From the NCBI GenBank assembly GCA_016286555.1, contig JAEETA010000009.1:28462-92461 (forward strand): a stretch of DNA of 64,000 bases, given 5' to 3'. Below, one piece after another: positions 27,021 through 35,416 of this stretch. How positions within the stretch are numbered: the stretch's first letter is position 1; the number at the start of each line of letters is the position of its first letter. Under the pieces are notes generated by a model. The model was not told the origin of the DNA and ran no database searches. It saw only the letters and a list, made by a program, of their open reading frames with translations. The position numbers and the translations under genes are program-made. The stretch is from Lachnospiraceae bacterium. Its GTDB lineage: Bacteria > Bacillota > Clostridia > Lachnospirales > Lachnospiraceae.

Positions 27021-28637
27021 TTATTTTACCAGGTCCAGGGGATCCACGATGACTTCCATGAGAACGGAACCTTCCGCCTTCAAAAAGGCGTCGATCCTCG
27101 CATCAATGTCCTTGTCCTTCGCCAGCTTCAGATAGGTAAAGTCATATGCCGCAGCCAGCTTTGCCAGATCGGGACTGCCGTCCAGACTCACCACGGAATA
27201 ATTGTCCTTGTAGGTGTAGTGCTGATACTCACGGACCATGCCCAGATATCCGTTGCGGATCACCACGATCTTGGCAGGAACGCCGTGCTGATTGCAGGTT
27301 GCCAGCTCCATCATGGACATCTGGAAGGAACCGTCGCCGCAGACAGCCACCACCTGACGGTCGGGGGCAGCGATCTTGGCGCCCATGGCAGCGGGAATGG
27401 AATAACCCATGGTTCCCATACCGCCGGAAGTAAGGAACTTGCCCTTGCGCATCTGCACATTGGCACAGGACCAGATCTGGTTCTGACCCACATCCGCCAC
27501 ATAAACCGCATCCTCTTCCATCGCCAGAGAAAGCTTCTTTACAAAGGCTGCAGGATCCACATAGCCTTTTCTGCCGTACTTATTGGGCTTGTAAGCATCC
27601 TTGTAGGAGGTGAGAGTCTTTACCCAGTCGGAGTAATCCCCTTCGATCTCCTGCTCCATCAATTCTTCGATGACCTTGTCTGCGTCTCCCACCAGAGGAA
27701 TGGAGGAAACCGCATTTTTACCGATCTCCGCGGGATCCACATCGATGTGTACCAGGACCTTGTCCCGGGTGATGAGATCCGGCTGGGAAATGGCTCTGTC
27801 CGCCACACGGGCTCCCACCATGATGATGAGATCCGCTTCGTTCATGGCACGGTTGGCATAGGGCTTACCGTTGTTTCCCACCATGCCAAAGTAGTAAGGA
27901 TCCTCCGTGGGCATTACGCCGATACCCATCATGGTTGATACCACAGGGATCCGATGCTTCTTCACAAATGCCTGAAGCTCATCGTCCGCCTGAGCCAGCA
28001 GCACGCCGCCGCCTGCGCAGATGATGGGACGCTTTGCACGGTTCAGCTCCTTTACCACCTTCTTGATCTGTACCGCATTGCCGCGGATGGTGGGCTTGTA
28101 AGTACGGAGCTGTACACTCTCGGGGTACTTAAAGCTCTTCACCGGCGTATTCTGCACATCAATGGGCAGGTCGATGAGGACAGGCCCCTTGCGGCCGGAA
28201 TTGGCGATGTAGAAAGCTTCCTTGATGATCCGGGGGATCTCCGCCGCATCCCGCACCAGGTAGCTGTATTTCACAAAGGACTCCACGGCACCGGTAATGT
28301 CCGCCTCCTGGAACACATCACTGCCCAGAAGTTCACTGTTGACCTGACCCGTCAACACCACCAGCGGAATGCTGTCCGCAAAAGCGGTGGCGATACCGGT
28401 GATGATATTGGTGGCACCGGGGCCGGAGGTAACGGCACAGACACCGGGTCTGTTGGTCATTCTGGCCACACCACTGGCTGCATGCGCCGCATTCTGCTCG
28501 GTACGCACCAGCACCGTCTTGATCTCGGAGTTCAAAATGCTGTTGTAAAAAGGACAGATGGCAACACCGGGATACCCGAACACATGGGTAACCCCTTCCT
28601 CTTCGAGGCATTTCACGATGACATCAGCTGCGATCAC
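27021..28637 (-). CDS. ilvB: Acetolactate synthase large subunit, divergent form (ilvB1)
   Basis: This thiamine-diphosphate enzyme condenses pyruvate with pyruvate or 2-oxobutyrate. At 538 residues it is a little shorter than the canonical copy at 51028-52710. The cofactor-activating Glu47 (RTEQNAAHA), TSGPGATN and the diphosphate motif GDGSFQMSMMELAT are present. Two motif changes stand out: FGYPGVA has Val25 where AHAS has Gly, and the end of the TPP motif reads RNGYLGM instead of NNxxLGM. GTG start at 28637, eight bases after GGAGG. It precedes its own small subunit and follows metH by 60 bp. A related decarboxylase role cannot be excluded. Confidence 0.88.
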   Translation of the reverse strand: MIAADVIVKCLEEEGVTHVFGYPGVAICPFYNSILNSEIKTVLVRTEQNAAHAASGVARMTNRPGVCAVTSGPGATNIITGIATAFADSIPLVVLTGQVNSELLGSDVFQEADITGAVESFVKYSYLVRDAAEIPRIIKEAFYIANSGRKGPVLIDLPIDVQNTPVKSFKYPESVQLRTYKPTIRGNAVQIKKVVKELNRAKRPIICAGGGVLLAQADDELQAFVKKHRIPVVSTMMGIGVMPTEDPYYFGMVGNNGKPYANRAMNEADLIIMVGARVADRAISQPDLITRDKVLVHIDVDPAEIGKNAVSSIPLVGDADKVIEELMEQEIEGDYSDWVKTLTSYKDAYKPNKYGRKGYVDPAAFVKKLSLAMEEDAVYVADVGQNQIWSCANVQMRKGKFLTSGGMGTMGYSIPAAMGAKIAAPDRQVVAVCGDGSFQMSMMELATCNQHGVPAKIVVIRNGYLGMVREYQHYTYKDNYSVVSLDGSPDLAKLAAAYDFTYLKLAKDKDIDARIDAFLKAEGSVLMEVIVDPLDLVK

Positions 28638-28697
28638 TTCTTATTCCTCCGTAAGTCTGCTTCTAAGCCTGTAATTTCCATTCCGATCTTTGAAAAT

Positions 28698-31235
28698 CTA
28701 TTCTGCGATACCCAGGAGCTTTCTGGCAACCTTCACGGCTTCCGAAGCATCTCTCGAGTATCCGTCGGCACCGATCTCGTCGGCGTATTCCTGGGTTACC
28801 ACGGCGCCTCCCACCATGACCTTTACGGAGAGGCCTTCCTGCTTTACCGCTTCCACCACATCCTTCATGCGCTGCATGGTGGTGGTCATCAGAGCCGACA
28901 GGCAGATGATATCGGCCTTCCGTTCCTTCGCTACCCGCAGGATCTCGTCACAGGGAACATCCTTCCCCAGATCCACCACATCGAAGCCGTAGTTTTTCAG
29001 CATCATGGCCACCAGATTTTTCCCGATGTCATGAATGTCGCCTTCCACGGTGGCGATGACCACAACGGCCTTCTCTCCCTCTGCCGCATCGGATGCAAGC
29101 AGGGGCTCCAGGACTTCGATGGAAAGCTTCATGGCTTCCGCACTGCCGATGAGCTGGGGCAGGAAGTACTTACCGCTGTCAAAACGCTTTCCCACCTCAT
29201 TGATGGCGGGGATCAGGGCGTCGTTCAAAAGTACCTGGGGATCTTCTCCCGCATCCAGGGCATCCTTTGTGATACCTGCGATGGAGCTGCGGTTTCCCTT
29301 CAGGACCGCTTCATAGACACTGTCCGCCGCCTTGGATCGTCCGCTTTCGGTTGCGACGCTCTCCACAGCGGCAGCAGCTTTTGCAGGCTCACCCACACCG
29401 CTCACAGGCAGGTTCCCGGCAGCAGCCGCCAGGGCCGCAAGCCTTGCCTTTTCCTGCTCTTCCTTCTCGTGCTTTTCCTTCAGCACGGAGACGGTTTCAA
29501 TATAGGTCAGGTTTGCATCCTTCTTCGCCAGCAGCAGGTCCGTGGCCTGTGCCGTGCAGACCAGGAGTTCCTGGGAAGGATTGGAAATAGCCATGGACAG
29601 GCCCTTGGAAATGGCCAGGGTCAGAAACGCGGAATTCACATATTTGCGCTCCGGCATACCGAAGGAAATATTGGAAAGTCCGCAAACGGTAGCAAAGCCG
29701 TTTTGGGTAGCGTAGGCGATGGTCTCCAGCGTCTCCAGACCCGCATTTGCGTTGGCACCTACGGTCTGGACGAGACCGTCCACTACGATATCTTCTTTCC
29801 GCATGCCCAGTTCAAAGGCACGGCAGGAAATCTTTTCAATGATCTGCTTCTTCTCATCGATATCCTTGGGAAGTCCCTCATCCGACAGGGGCAGCAGGAT
29901 AAACATGGCGCCGTACTTGGCCACCAGAGGAAGGAGCTTTTCGAATTTCTCCGTCTCCAGGGAAACGGAATTGACCAGGGCTCTGCCGGGATAGTACCGA
30001 AGAGCCGCTTCCAGCACATCGATAAAGCTGGAATCCAGACTTAAGGGCAGGTTAGTGACCTGGGTCACCTCTTCAATGGCGGTGAGCATGGCAGCCTTCT
30101 CGTCGATACCGCCCATCCCCACATTAATGTCCAGCACCTTGGCACCGCAGGCTTCCTGTTCCTGGGCAAAGGAACGGACCAGGTCCATCTTCCCTTCACG
30201 AAGTTCTGCCTGCAGGGCTTTCTTACCCGTAGGATTGATGCGCTCACCGATAATGATGAACTGATCTCCCGGTGCAAAGGCCAGAGTCTGACGCTCGCTT
30301 GTAAGGTACCGCATGCCGGCCGGTCTTCTGGAGACGGTGACGGGAGTTCTTCCCTTGCAGCTCCCGGTAAGTGCCTGAATGAACTCAGGTGTGGTACCGC
30401 AGCAGCCGCCCAGGATGGACGCACCGGCAGCAATGAGCTCCTGCATCTCGGATGCAAACTCGTTGACATCCATGTCATATACGGTCTTTCCCTCTGCATC
30501 CAGCTTCGGAAGCCCTGCGTTGGGCTTTGCGATGAGGGGCAATTCTGACACAGATGCCATAGCCTCCACGATGCCCTTCATGGCTGCGGGACCGGTGGAA
30601 CAGTTCACTCCGATGGCTGCAGCTCCCATGCTCTCACAGACAATGGCAGCGGTGGCTGCATCGGTTCCGAAGAGGGTTCTTCCGCCGGGCTCAAAGGTAA
30701 AGGTGACCATAACCGGAAGACTCGTCACTTCCTTAGCGGCGATGAGGGCACAACGAACCTCTGCAAGGCTCATCATGGTCTCCACCACCAGCAGATCCAC
30801 GCCCGCTTCCTCCAGGGCAAGGATCTGCTCCTTGTAGACGTCGATCAAAGCTTCCGGCTCCATGGGCCCCATGGGACGAAGCTGCTGACCTGTCATGGTC
30901 AGATCCCCGGCCACCAGGCAATCCTTACGACCGCTCTTAGCGATGGCATTTTTCGAGATCCGTACCAGCCCGTCTATCATCTCCTTCTGGCGATCCGCCA
31001 GGCCGTACTCAGCCAGCTTAATGCGATTGGCAGTGAAGGTGGGCGCATAGAGAATATCAGTGCCTGCGTTTAAGAAAGCAACCTGCAAATCCTCCATGGC
31101 ATCCGGATGTTCCAGGATCCACGCCTCCGGGCAGACTCCTCCCGGCATTCCGGCCTTGGCCAGATTGGTACCGGTGGCTCCATCCAGAAACACAAAACGA
31201 TCCTTCACATATTCCCGAAACTGTTCAACCGTCAT
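28698..31235 (-). CDS. metH: Cobalamin-dependent methionine synthase (short form, no reactivation domain)
   Basis: MetH moves a methyl group from methyltetrahydrofolate to homocysteine through cobalamin. The 845-residue protein has the homocysteine domain with zinc cysteines (GVNCS, then GGCCGT), the pterin domain (GERINPTGKK through LDSSFIDVLE), an Ala/Glu-rich linker, the cap, and the B12 domain with EGDIHDIGKN (cobalt-ligand His) and MVGGAVVTQEYA. The C-terminal SAM-binding reactivation domain of E. coli MetH is absent, as in many Clostridia, so a separate activation protein is needed. The ATG at 31235 fits the AGAGG site better than the upstream TTG. There is no room for a SAM riboswitch next to the -10 found. 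Confidence 0.94.
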   Translation of the reverse strand: MTVEQFREYVKDRFVFLDGATGTNLAKAGMPGGVCPEAWILEHPDAMEDLQVAFLNAGTDILYAPTFTANRIKLAEYGLADRQKEMIDGLVRISKNAIAKSGRKDCLVAGDLTMTGQQLRPMGPMEPEALIDVYKEQILALEEAGVDLLVVETMMSLAEVRCALIAAKEVTSLPVMVTFTFEPGGRTLFGTDAATAAIVCESMGAAAIGVNCSTGPAAMKGIVEAMASVSELPLIAKPNAGLPKLDAEGKTVYDMDVNEFASEMQELIAAGASILGGCCGTTPEFIQALTGSCKGRTPVTVSRRPAGMRYLTSERQTLAFAPGDQFIIIGERINPTGKKALQAELREGKMDLVRSFAQEQEACGAKVLDINVGMGGIDEKAAMLTAIEEVTQVTNLPLSLDSSFIDVLEAALRYYPGRALVNSVSLETEKFEKLLPLVAKYGAMFILLPLSDEGLPKDIDEKKQIIEKISCRAFELGMRKEDIVVDGLVQTVGANANAGLETLETIAYATQNGFATVCGLSNISFGMPERKYVNSAFLTLAISKGLSMAISNPSQELLVCTAQATDLLLAKKDANLTYIETVSVLKEKHEKEEQEKARLAALAAAAGNLPVSGVGEPAKAAAAVESVATESGRSKAADSVYEAVLKGNRSSIAGITKDALDAGEDPQVLLNDALIPAINEVGKRFDSGKYFLPQLIGSAEAMKLSIEVLEPLLASDAAEGEKAVVVIATVEGDIHDIGKNLVAMMLKNYGFDVVDLGKDVPCDEILRVAKERKADIICLSALMTTTMQRMKDVVEAVKQEGLSVKVMVGGAVVTQEYADEIGADGYSRDASEAVKVARKLLGIAE

Positions 31236-31271
31236 TCGCAAATCCTCTCAGATCTTTTTCACAACAATCAA

Positions 31272-31299
31272 AGTATAGCACAGGGAAGCGCCTTGCACA
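31272..31299 (-). promoter_or_regulatory. Possible metH promoter
   Basis: A good TATACT -10 (31277-31272) with a 16-bp spacer to a poor TGTGCA -35 (31299-31294). The -35 lies between inverted arms GGGAAG (31283-31288) and CTTCCC (31304-31309). Confidence 0.45.
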
Positions 31300-31331
31300 T
31301 CGCATTCTTCCCGGGTTTTGTTTTATAAGAA

Positions 31332-31355
31332 GGGCGCTTCCTTCCGGGAGCGCCC
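31332..31355 (-). terminator. Probable terminator after the small membrane-protein gene
   Basis: The stem GGGCGCT / AGCGCCC (31355-31349, 31338-31332) is followed by a short T-rich tract, about 45 bp after the stop at 31401. Confidence 0.6.
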
Positions 31356-31400
31356 CATTCTCATCAGGCATGCGCCCGATCCGATGCATATGATCGTCGA

Positions 31401-31700
31401 TTATTTGAGGATCTCAAAACCGCCGATGATGGGAAGAGGAATCTCTTCTTCCTTGCATGCATGAACCAGACCGATGATCCAGAAAACAAACAGGATGATG
31501 TTCAGGATCCAGAGTACCAGACCGATGATAAATCCGCCGGGCAGGATCTTGGCTGCAACCGTCAGGATCAGGTTAGCGATTACCAGGATAAAGCTCTGAT
31601 TCAGATGGAACTTAGCACCCTCTTTGTCGCCCACGAAGTAAGCCAGAAGCCAGCCGATGAGCGTCAGGTAAGATACGATTCCGGTCACTTTCTTGTTCAT
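31401..31700 (-). CDS. Small membrane protein, DUF4870/YtaF-like Tic20 type
   Basis: The 99-residue protein has three hydrophobic helices: about 6-23 (SYLTLIGWLLAYFVG), 35-52 and 58-83. A short charged stretch (GDKEGAKFHLNQS) between the first two is typical of DUF4870-like proteins. A cytosolic tail ends in FEILK. Function unknown. The ATG at 31700 follows AGGAGGG. It stands alone between metH and an ABC importer. The 26 codons open upstream have no ribosome site and run into a repeat-like element. Confidence 0.75.
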   Translation of the reverse strand: MNKKVTGIVSYLTLIGWLLAYFVGDKEGAKFHLNQSFILVIANLILTVAAKILPGGFIIGLVLWILNIILFVFWIIGLVHACKEEEIPLPIIGGFEILK

Positions 31701-31738
31701 ATTCGTTCCCTCCTTCAAAAATTTGCATTTTTTATACC

Positions 31739-31805
31739 ACGTGATACGAGTTGCTTCGCGGCTTCGCCGCTTCCGCATTTTTGACTTTTGACCCTTGTAT
31801 CACGA
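31739..31805. repeat. Small repeat-like element with terminal inverted repeats
   Basis: CGTGATAC (31740-31747) and GTATCACG (31797-31804) bound about 65 bp with an internal GCGGC-TTC-GCCGC hairpin. It contains the 18-base word (31782-31799) shared, 15 of 18, with 17971-17988. The stop codon of the ABC ATPase gene (31800-31802) lies in its right end. Confidence 0.55.
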
Positions 31806-32609
31806 CAGCATCATCCGATCGTTTGCAAACTCTGCTCCGCTGATCTCTTCAAACTTTGCCAGCAGATCCTTCACATGGAGATTCTTCTTCTCCTCGCCCC
31901 TTACATCGTAGATCACATGTCCCTCATGCATCATAATGAGGCGATTGCCGTGTGCGATGGCATCCTTCATATTGTGGGTGACCATCATTGCGGTCAGATG
32001 ATTTTCATTGATGATCTGGTCGCTGATCTCCAGCACCTTGGCTGCGGTCTTGGGATCCAGTGCCGCCGTGTGCTCATCCAGCAGGAGGAGCTTGGGCTGC
32101 TTCATGGAAGCCATCAGCAGCGTGATGGCCTGCCGCTGACCGCCGGACAAAAGTCCAACCTTGCTGGCCATGCGATCTTCCAGGCCTAATCCAAGAGTCT
32201 GGAGTTTTTCCCGGAACAACTCTCTGTCCTGGCGGGTGACACCCCAGCGAAGGGTACGCTTCTGGCCTCTTCGAAGGGCCAGTGCCATATTTTCCTCGAT
32301 ATCCATGGTAGCGGCAGTGCCGGTCATGGGATCCTGGAAGACTCTTCCCAGATAGGTAGCGCGCTTGTGCTCGGAAAGCCCTGTGATATCGTTTCCGTCA
32401 ATGACGATCCGTCCCTCGTCCACGGGCCAGACGCCGGCGATGGCATTCAGCATGGTGGACTTTCCTGCGCCGTTACCGCCGATGATGGTAATAAAATCAC
32501 CGGGCAGCAGCTCCAGGTTCAGATGATCCAGAGCCACCTTCTCGTTGATGGTTCCCCGGTTAAATACCTTTTGTACATTTTCAATGATCAGTGCTTTTTC
32601 GGAACTCAT
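31800..32609 (-). CDS. ABC importer ATPase of an ABC_sub_bind (TrpXYZ-type) system
   Basis: The 269-residue ATP-binding subunit has IIGGNGAGKST (Walker A), LLSGGQRQAI (signature) and LLLLDEHTAALD (Walker B, with His after DE as in this transporter class), then the switch VTHNMKDAI. It energises import with the permease and lipoprotein encoded upstream. Its ATG overlaps the permease stop by 4 bp (ATGA), and AAGGGAGG lies just upstream. The 3' end falls inside a repeat-like element. Substrate unknown; related TrpXYZ systems have been linked to aromatic amino acids, which is only a suggestion here. Confidence 0.9.
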   Translation of the reverse strand: MSSEKALIIENVQKVFNRGTINEKVALDHLNLELLPGDFITIIGGNGAGKSTMLNAIAGVWPVDEGRIVIDGNDITGLSEHKRATYLGRVFQDPMTGTAATMDIEENMALALRRGQKRTLRWGVTRQDRELFREKLQTLGLGLEDRMASKVGLLSGGQRQAITLLMASMKQPKLLLLDEHTAALDPKTAAKVLEISDQIINENHLTAMMVTHNMKDAIAHGNRLIMMHEGHVIYDVRGEEKKNLHVKDLLAKFEEISGAEFANDRMMLS

Positions 32610-33553
32610 TTTGCACCTCCCTTCTTCTTGCCGGCCTTCCCCTTCAGATAAGGGATGGCGAGGAAGATGGCAACCACGATGGCCGAGAAGAGCTTCATAT
32701 CCTCGGAAGGCATCTTCAGCCACAGCACCAGCTGATAGACCATGTAGTAGATGATGGCGCCCAGGATCACGGCGATGAGGGTCCATGCAAATGCCAGACG
32801 CTTCTTCTCCGCAAACTTTCCGAAGAGCACTTCACCGATGATGACGGCAGCCAGACCGATGACGATGGCGCCGCGGCCCATGTTCACGTCCGCAGCTCCC
32901 TGGAACTGTCCGTAGAGTGCGCCGCAGAAGCCTACCAGGCCGTTGGAGAGCATTAATGTAAGAACCTTGATAAAGTCGGTGTTGATGCCCTGCGCTCTGG
33001 CCATATTGCCGTTACAGCCCGTTGCACGAACGGAATGTCCCAGCTCGGTACCGAAGAACCAGTACAGGCAGGAAACCAGCACCAGCAAAAATACGGTCAT
33101 ACCGATGAAAAAGACGATCTCGGAGCTGGTGGAACCCGTCACATAACGAAGAGAAACCACCAGAGGGTAATTGTCCACGGACACAGGCTGGTTTGCCTTG
33201 CCCATAATGTTCAGATTGATGGAATACAGAGAGATCTGGGTCAAGATACTCGACAGGATCCCCGGAATACCGAGCCCCGTGGTCAGGAGTCCTGTGATCA
33301 TCCCGGCAAGCGCTCCCGCAAAAAACGCTACGATGGTTGCCAGGATCGGGGATACCCCCGCACGGATCAGCATCACCGTAACGGCGGCACCGAGGGCCAG
33401 AGAGCCGTCCACCGTCAGATCCGCAAAATCAAGGAGTCTGAAGGTGATGAAGACGCCCAGCGCCATAATGCCCCAGATCATTCCCTGGGCGATGGAGCCC
33501 GGAAATGCCCGAAATAAGGAAGCTAAACTTAAGGATGAAAAATAAGAGAGCAT
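32606..33553 (-). CDS. ABC importer permease
   Basis: The 315-residue membrane subunit has about eight helices and belongs to the branched-chain/ribose-like permease group (GIMALGVFITFRLLDFADLTVDGSLALGAA, then LLTTGLGIPGILSSIL and GFCGALYGQFQGAADVNMGRG). The ATG at 33553 has GGAGG four bases upstream; the frame open to 33619 lacks a ribosome site. Middle gene of the three-gene operon. Confidence 0.88.
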   Translation of the reverse strand: MLSYFSSLSLASLFRAFPGSIAQGMIWGIMALGVFITFRLLDFADLTVDGSLALGAAVTVMLIRAGVSPILATIVAFFAGALAGMITGLLTTGLGIPGILSSILTQISLYSINLNIMGKANQPVSVDNYPLVVSLRYVTGSTSSEIVFFIGMTVFLLVLVSCLYWFFGTELGHSVRATGCNGNMARAQGINTDFIKVLTLMLSNGLVGFCGALYGQFQGAADVNMGRGAIVIGLAAVIIGEVLFGKFAEKKRLAFAWTLIAVILGAIIYYMVYQLVLWLKMPSEDMKLFSAIVVAIFLAIPYLKGKAGKKKGGAK

Positions 33554-33586
33554 AAGACCTCCGAAGTGTTTCATAGGAAATGATAA

Positions 33587-33616
33587 ACAGGGATACCCAA
33601 ATAAAGGCATCCCTGT
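33587..33616 (-). terminator. Attenuating hairpin between binding protein and permease
   Basis: The stem ACAGGGATGCC / GGTATCCCTGT (33616-33606, 33597-33587, one G-T pair) has a 7-base-class loop and a weak T tract. A leaky terminator here would favour excess binding protein, as common in ABC operons. Confidence 0.55.
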
Positions 33617-33630
33617 CATATTACATCATT

Positions 33631-34620
33631 TTACTCAGAAATGGCAACATAATCGTCGGGAACGGTGATGCCCAGCTCATTGCAGATGCTGGCGTTGTAT
33701 TTCTTGGTAACGTTGGGAGCGAACTTCACGGGCATGGTGGTGATATCAGCGCCGTTCAGCAGGATCTCGGCTGCCATCTCGCCGGTGGTGTAGCCCAGGT
33801 CATAGTAGCTGATGGAAAGGGTTGCAACACCGCAACCGGAGCAGATGCCCTCCTCACCCGCGATACAGGGCACGCCTGCAGGGATCAGGATGTTGTAAAC
33901 GGTCTCGGTAACGTTTGCCAGAGTGTTGTCGGTGGGGATGTAAACCACATCGCACTCCTCTGCAGCGGTGGTCACAACGGACTGAACCTCGTTGGTATCA
34001 GCGATACCGTACTCCTGGTAAGCGATGCCGTCCTCCTCCAGAGCAGCCTTGAAGAGCTCGATCTGGTACTTGGAGTTTGCCTCGGCAGTGCAGTACAGGA
34101 GGCCGACCTTCTGTGCATTGGGGAAGATCTCCACCAGCATGTTCTCCTGCTCGTCGATGGGAGCCAGGTCGCTGGTACCGGAGATATTTCTGCCGGATAC
34201 GCCACTCCAGTTCTCAACCTCAAGGGCGGTGCCGTAATCGGTCACGGAAGTGCCAAGGATGGGAATGGTGGTGGTAGCTGCTGCTGCAGCCTGAAGAGGG
34301 GTGGTGGCGTTTGCCATGATCAGGTCCACATTGTCTGCTACCAGACCGTTGCAGATGGTAGCTGCGGTAGCCTGCTCACCCTGTGCATTCTGTACATCAA
34401 AGGTAACCTTGTCGCCCAGCTTTGCTACCAGTGCATCCTTGAAGCCCTGGGTAGCGGCATCCAGTGCGGGATGCTCCAGAAGCTGGCACACGCCGATGTG
34501 ATACACCTTATCGGCGGATGCAGTCTCGGCCTGCTGTCCGCCTTCAGCGGAACCGCAGCCGGTAACGGCCGTCATACACATAGCAGCCGTAAGAACCAAA
34601 GCCATGATCTTCTTTTTCAT
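33631..34620 (-). CDS. ABC substrate-binding lipoprotein (ABC_sub_bind family)
   Basis: The 329-residue lipoprotein has a signal peptide with lipobox VTGC (Cys22), then a two-lobe periplasmic-binding fold (VYHIGVCQLLEHPALDAATQGFKDAL, then IMANATTPLQAAAAATTTIPI and YIPTDNTLANVTETVYN) matching the family of TrpX-like binding proteins. It would capture a small solute outside the membrane for the downstream permease and ATPase. The ATG at 34620 follows GGAGGAG. It has a strong promoter and a palindromic operator candidate, so it is the regulated first gene. Confidence 0.9.
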   Translation of the reverse strand: MKKKIMALVLTAAMCMTAVTGCGSAEGGQQAETASADKVYHIGVCQLLEHPALDAATQGFKDALVAKLGDKVTFDVQNAQGEQATAATICNGLVADNVDLIMANATTPLQAAAAATTTIPILGTSVTDYGTALEVENWSGVSGRNISGTSDLAPIDEQENMLVEIFPNAQKVGLLYCTAEANSKYQIELFKAALEEDGIAYQEYGIADTNEVQSVVTTAAEECDVVYIPTDNTLANVTETVYNILIPAGVPCIAGEEGICSGCGVATLSISYYDLGYTTGEMAAEILLNGADITTMPVKFAPNVTKKYNASICNELGITVPDDYVAISE

Positions 34621-34659
34621 AATCTCCTCCACTATCTTACATCCGTCTGCTTGCTTTTA

Positions 34660-34679
34660 CGCTTTAACCATTTAAAGCG
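34660..34679 (-). promoter_or_regulatory. Candidate operator of the ABC importer operon
   Basis: A perfect inverted repeat CGCTTTAA (34660-34667) and TTAAAGCG (34672-34679) with a 4-base centre lies about 10-30 bases downstream of the predicted start of transcription, where a repressor would block elongation. Confidence 0.55.
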
Positions 34680-34695
34680 TTACAGACTAAAAGTA

Positions 34696-34724
34696 ATGAT
34701 AGCTTATTTCCAAAAGTTCGTCAA
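34696..34724 (-). promoter_or_regulatory. Promoter of the ABC importer operon
   Basis: TTGACG (-35, 34724-34719), a 17-bp spacer and TATCAT (-10, 34701-34696), about 75 bp before the lipoprotein start. Confidence 0.82.
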
Positions 34725-34741
34725 TCATTTTGCATGTATCT

Positions 34742-35407
34742 TTATGCATTCTTTGGCACCACGTTTCCGGGTGCTTTGAAGATATGCTCCTCGGGGATCA
34801 CGCCTCTGACACAGGAGGTGGGATACACATTGGAATGTCTGCCGATGACGGTGCCGGGATTCAGGACACTGTTGCATCCCACTTCCACGAAGTCTCCCAG
34901 CATGGCGCCCACTTTCTTGCGTCCGGTCTCGTAAGACTGCTCTCCCTTGACGGTCACAAGGAGCTTGTCGCTCTTCACATTGGAAGTGATGGAGCCCGCA
35001 CCCATGTGAGAAGAAAATCCCAGGATGCTGTCTCCTACATAATTGTAATGAGGGACCTGCACCACATTGAACAGGATCACGTTCTTCAGCTCCGTGGAGT
35101 TGCCCACCACGGCCTTTTTGCCCACGATGGCACTGCCCCGCACAAAGGCACAGTGTCTGATTTCTGCTTCCTCATCCACGATGAGGGGACCGTTTAAACA
35201 TGCAGTGGGAGCTACTTTAGCGCTTTTGGCGATCCAGATGTCCTCGCCTCGCTGCTCGAAGCGCTCCGGATCCAGGGTGGGGCCCAGGGCCTTGATAAAC
35301 TCAGAGATGCCTTCCAGGGCTTCCCAGGGATAGGTAAAACGGGACAGGTACTCTCCCGCAATGGTTTCCTGCAGATCATAGAGATCGGCGATGGTGATTC
35401 GATCCAT
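34742..35407 (-). CDS. Left-handed beta-helix protein (UDP-GlcNAc pyrophosphorylase / acyltransferase-like)
   Basis: The 221-residue protein has a helical N-terminus (1-55) and a hexapeptide-repeat beta-helix (IWIAKSAKVAPTACLNGPLIVDEEAEIRHCAFVRGSAIVGKKAVVG and on to VLNPGTVIGRHSNVYPTSCVRG). Such helices occur in sugar nucleotidyltransferases and acyltransferases. No nucleotidyltransferase core is present, so only the helix domain can be called. The ATG follows AAGGAG. It lies between topB and the ABC importer, nine bases after the topB stop region on the opposite side of no promoter that I can see, so it may be read with topB. Substrate unknown. Confidence 0.75.
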   Translation of the reverse strand: MDRITIADLYDLQETIAGEYLSRFTYPWEALEGISEFIKALGPTLDPERFEQRGEDIWIAKSAKVAPTACLNGPLIVDEEAEIRHCAFVRGSAIVGKKAVVGNSTELKNVILFNVVQVPHYNYVGDSILGFSSHMGAGSITSNVKSDKLLVTVKGEQSYETGRKKVGAMLGDFVEVGCNSVLNPGTVIGRHSNVYPTSCVRGVIPEEHIFKAPGNVVPKNA

Positions 35408-35416
35408 AATGACTCC

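Noticed and set aside
27954..30044. A 696-codon plus-strand frame opposite ilvB1 and metH
   Set aside because: Shadow of two well-supported genes; composition rich in His, Gly and Leu as expected for an antisense frame.
31236..31400. SAM or cobalamin riboswitch before metH
   Set aside because: The -10 lies about 40 bases before the start; the rest shows only a terminator and a short inverted repeat.
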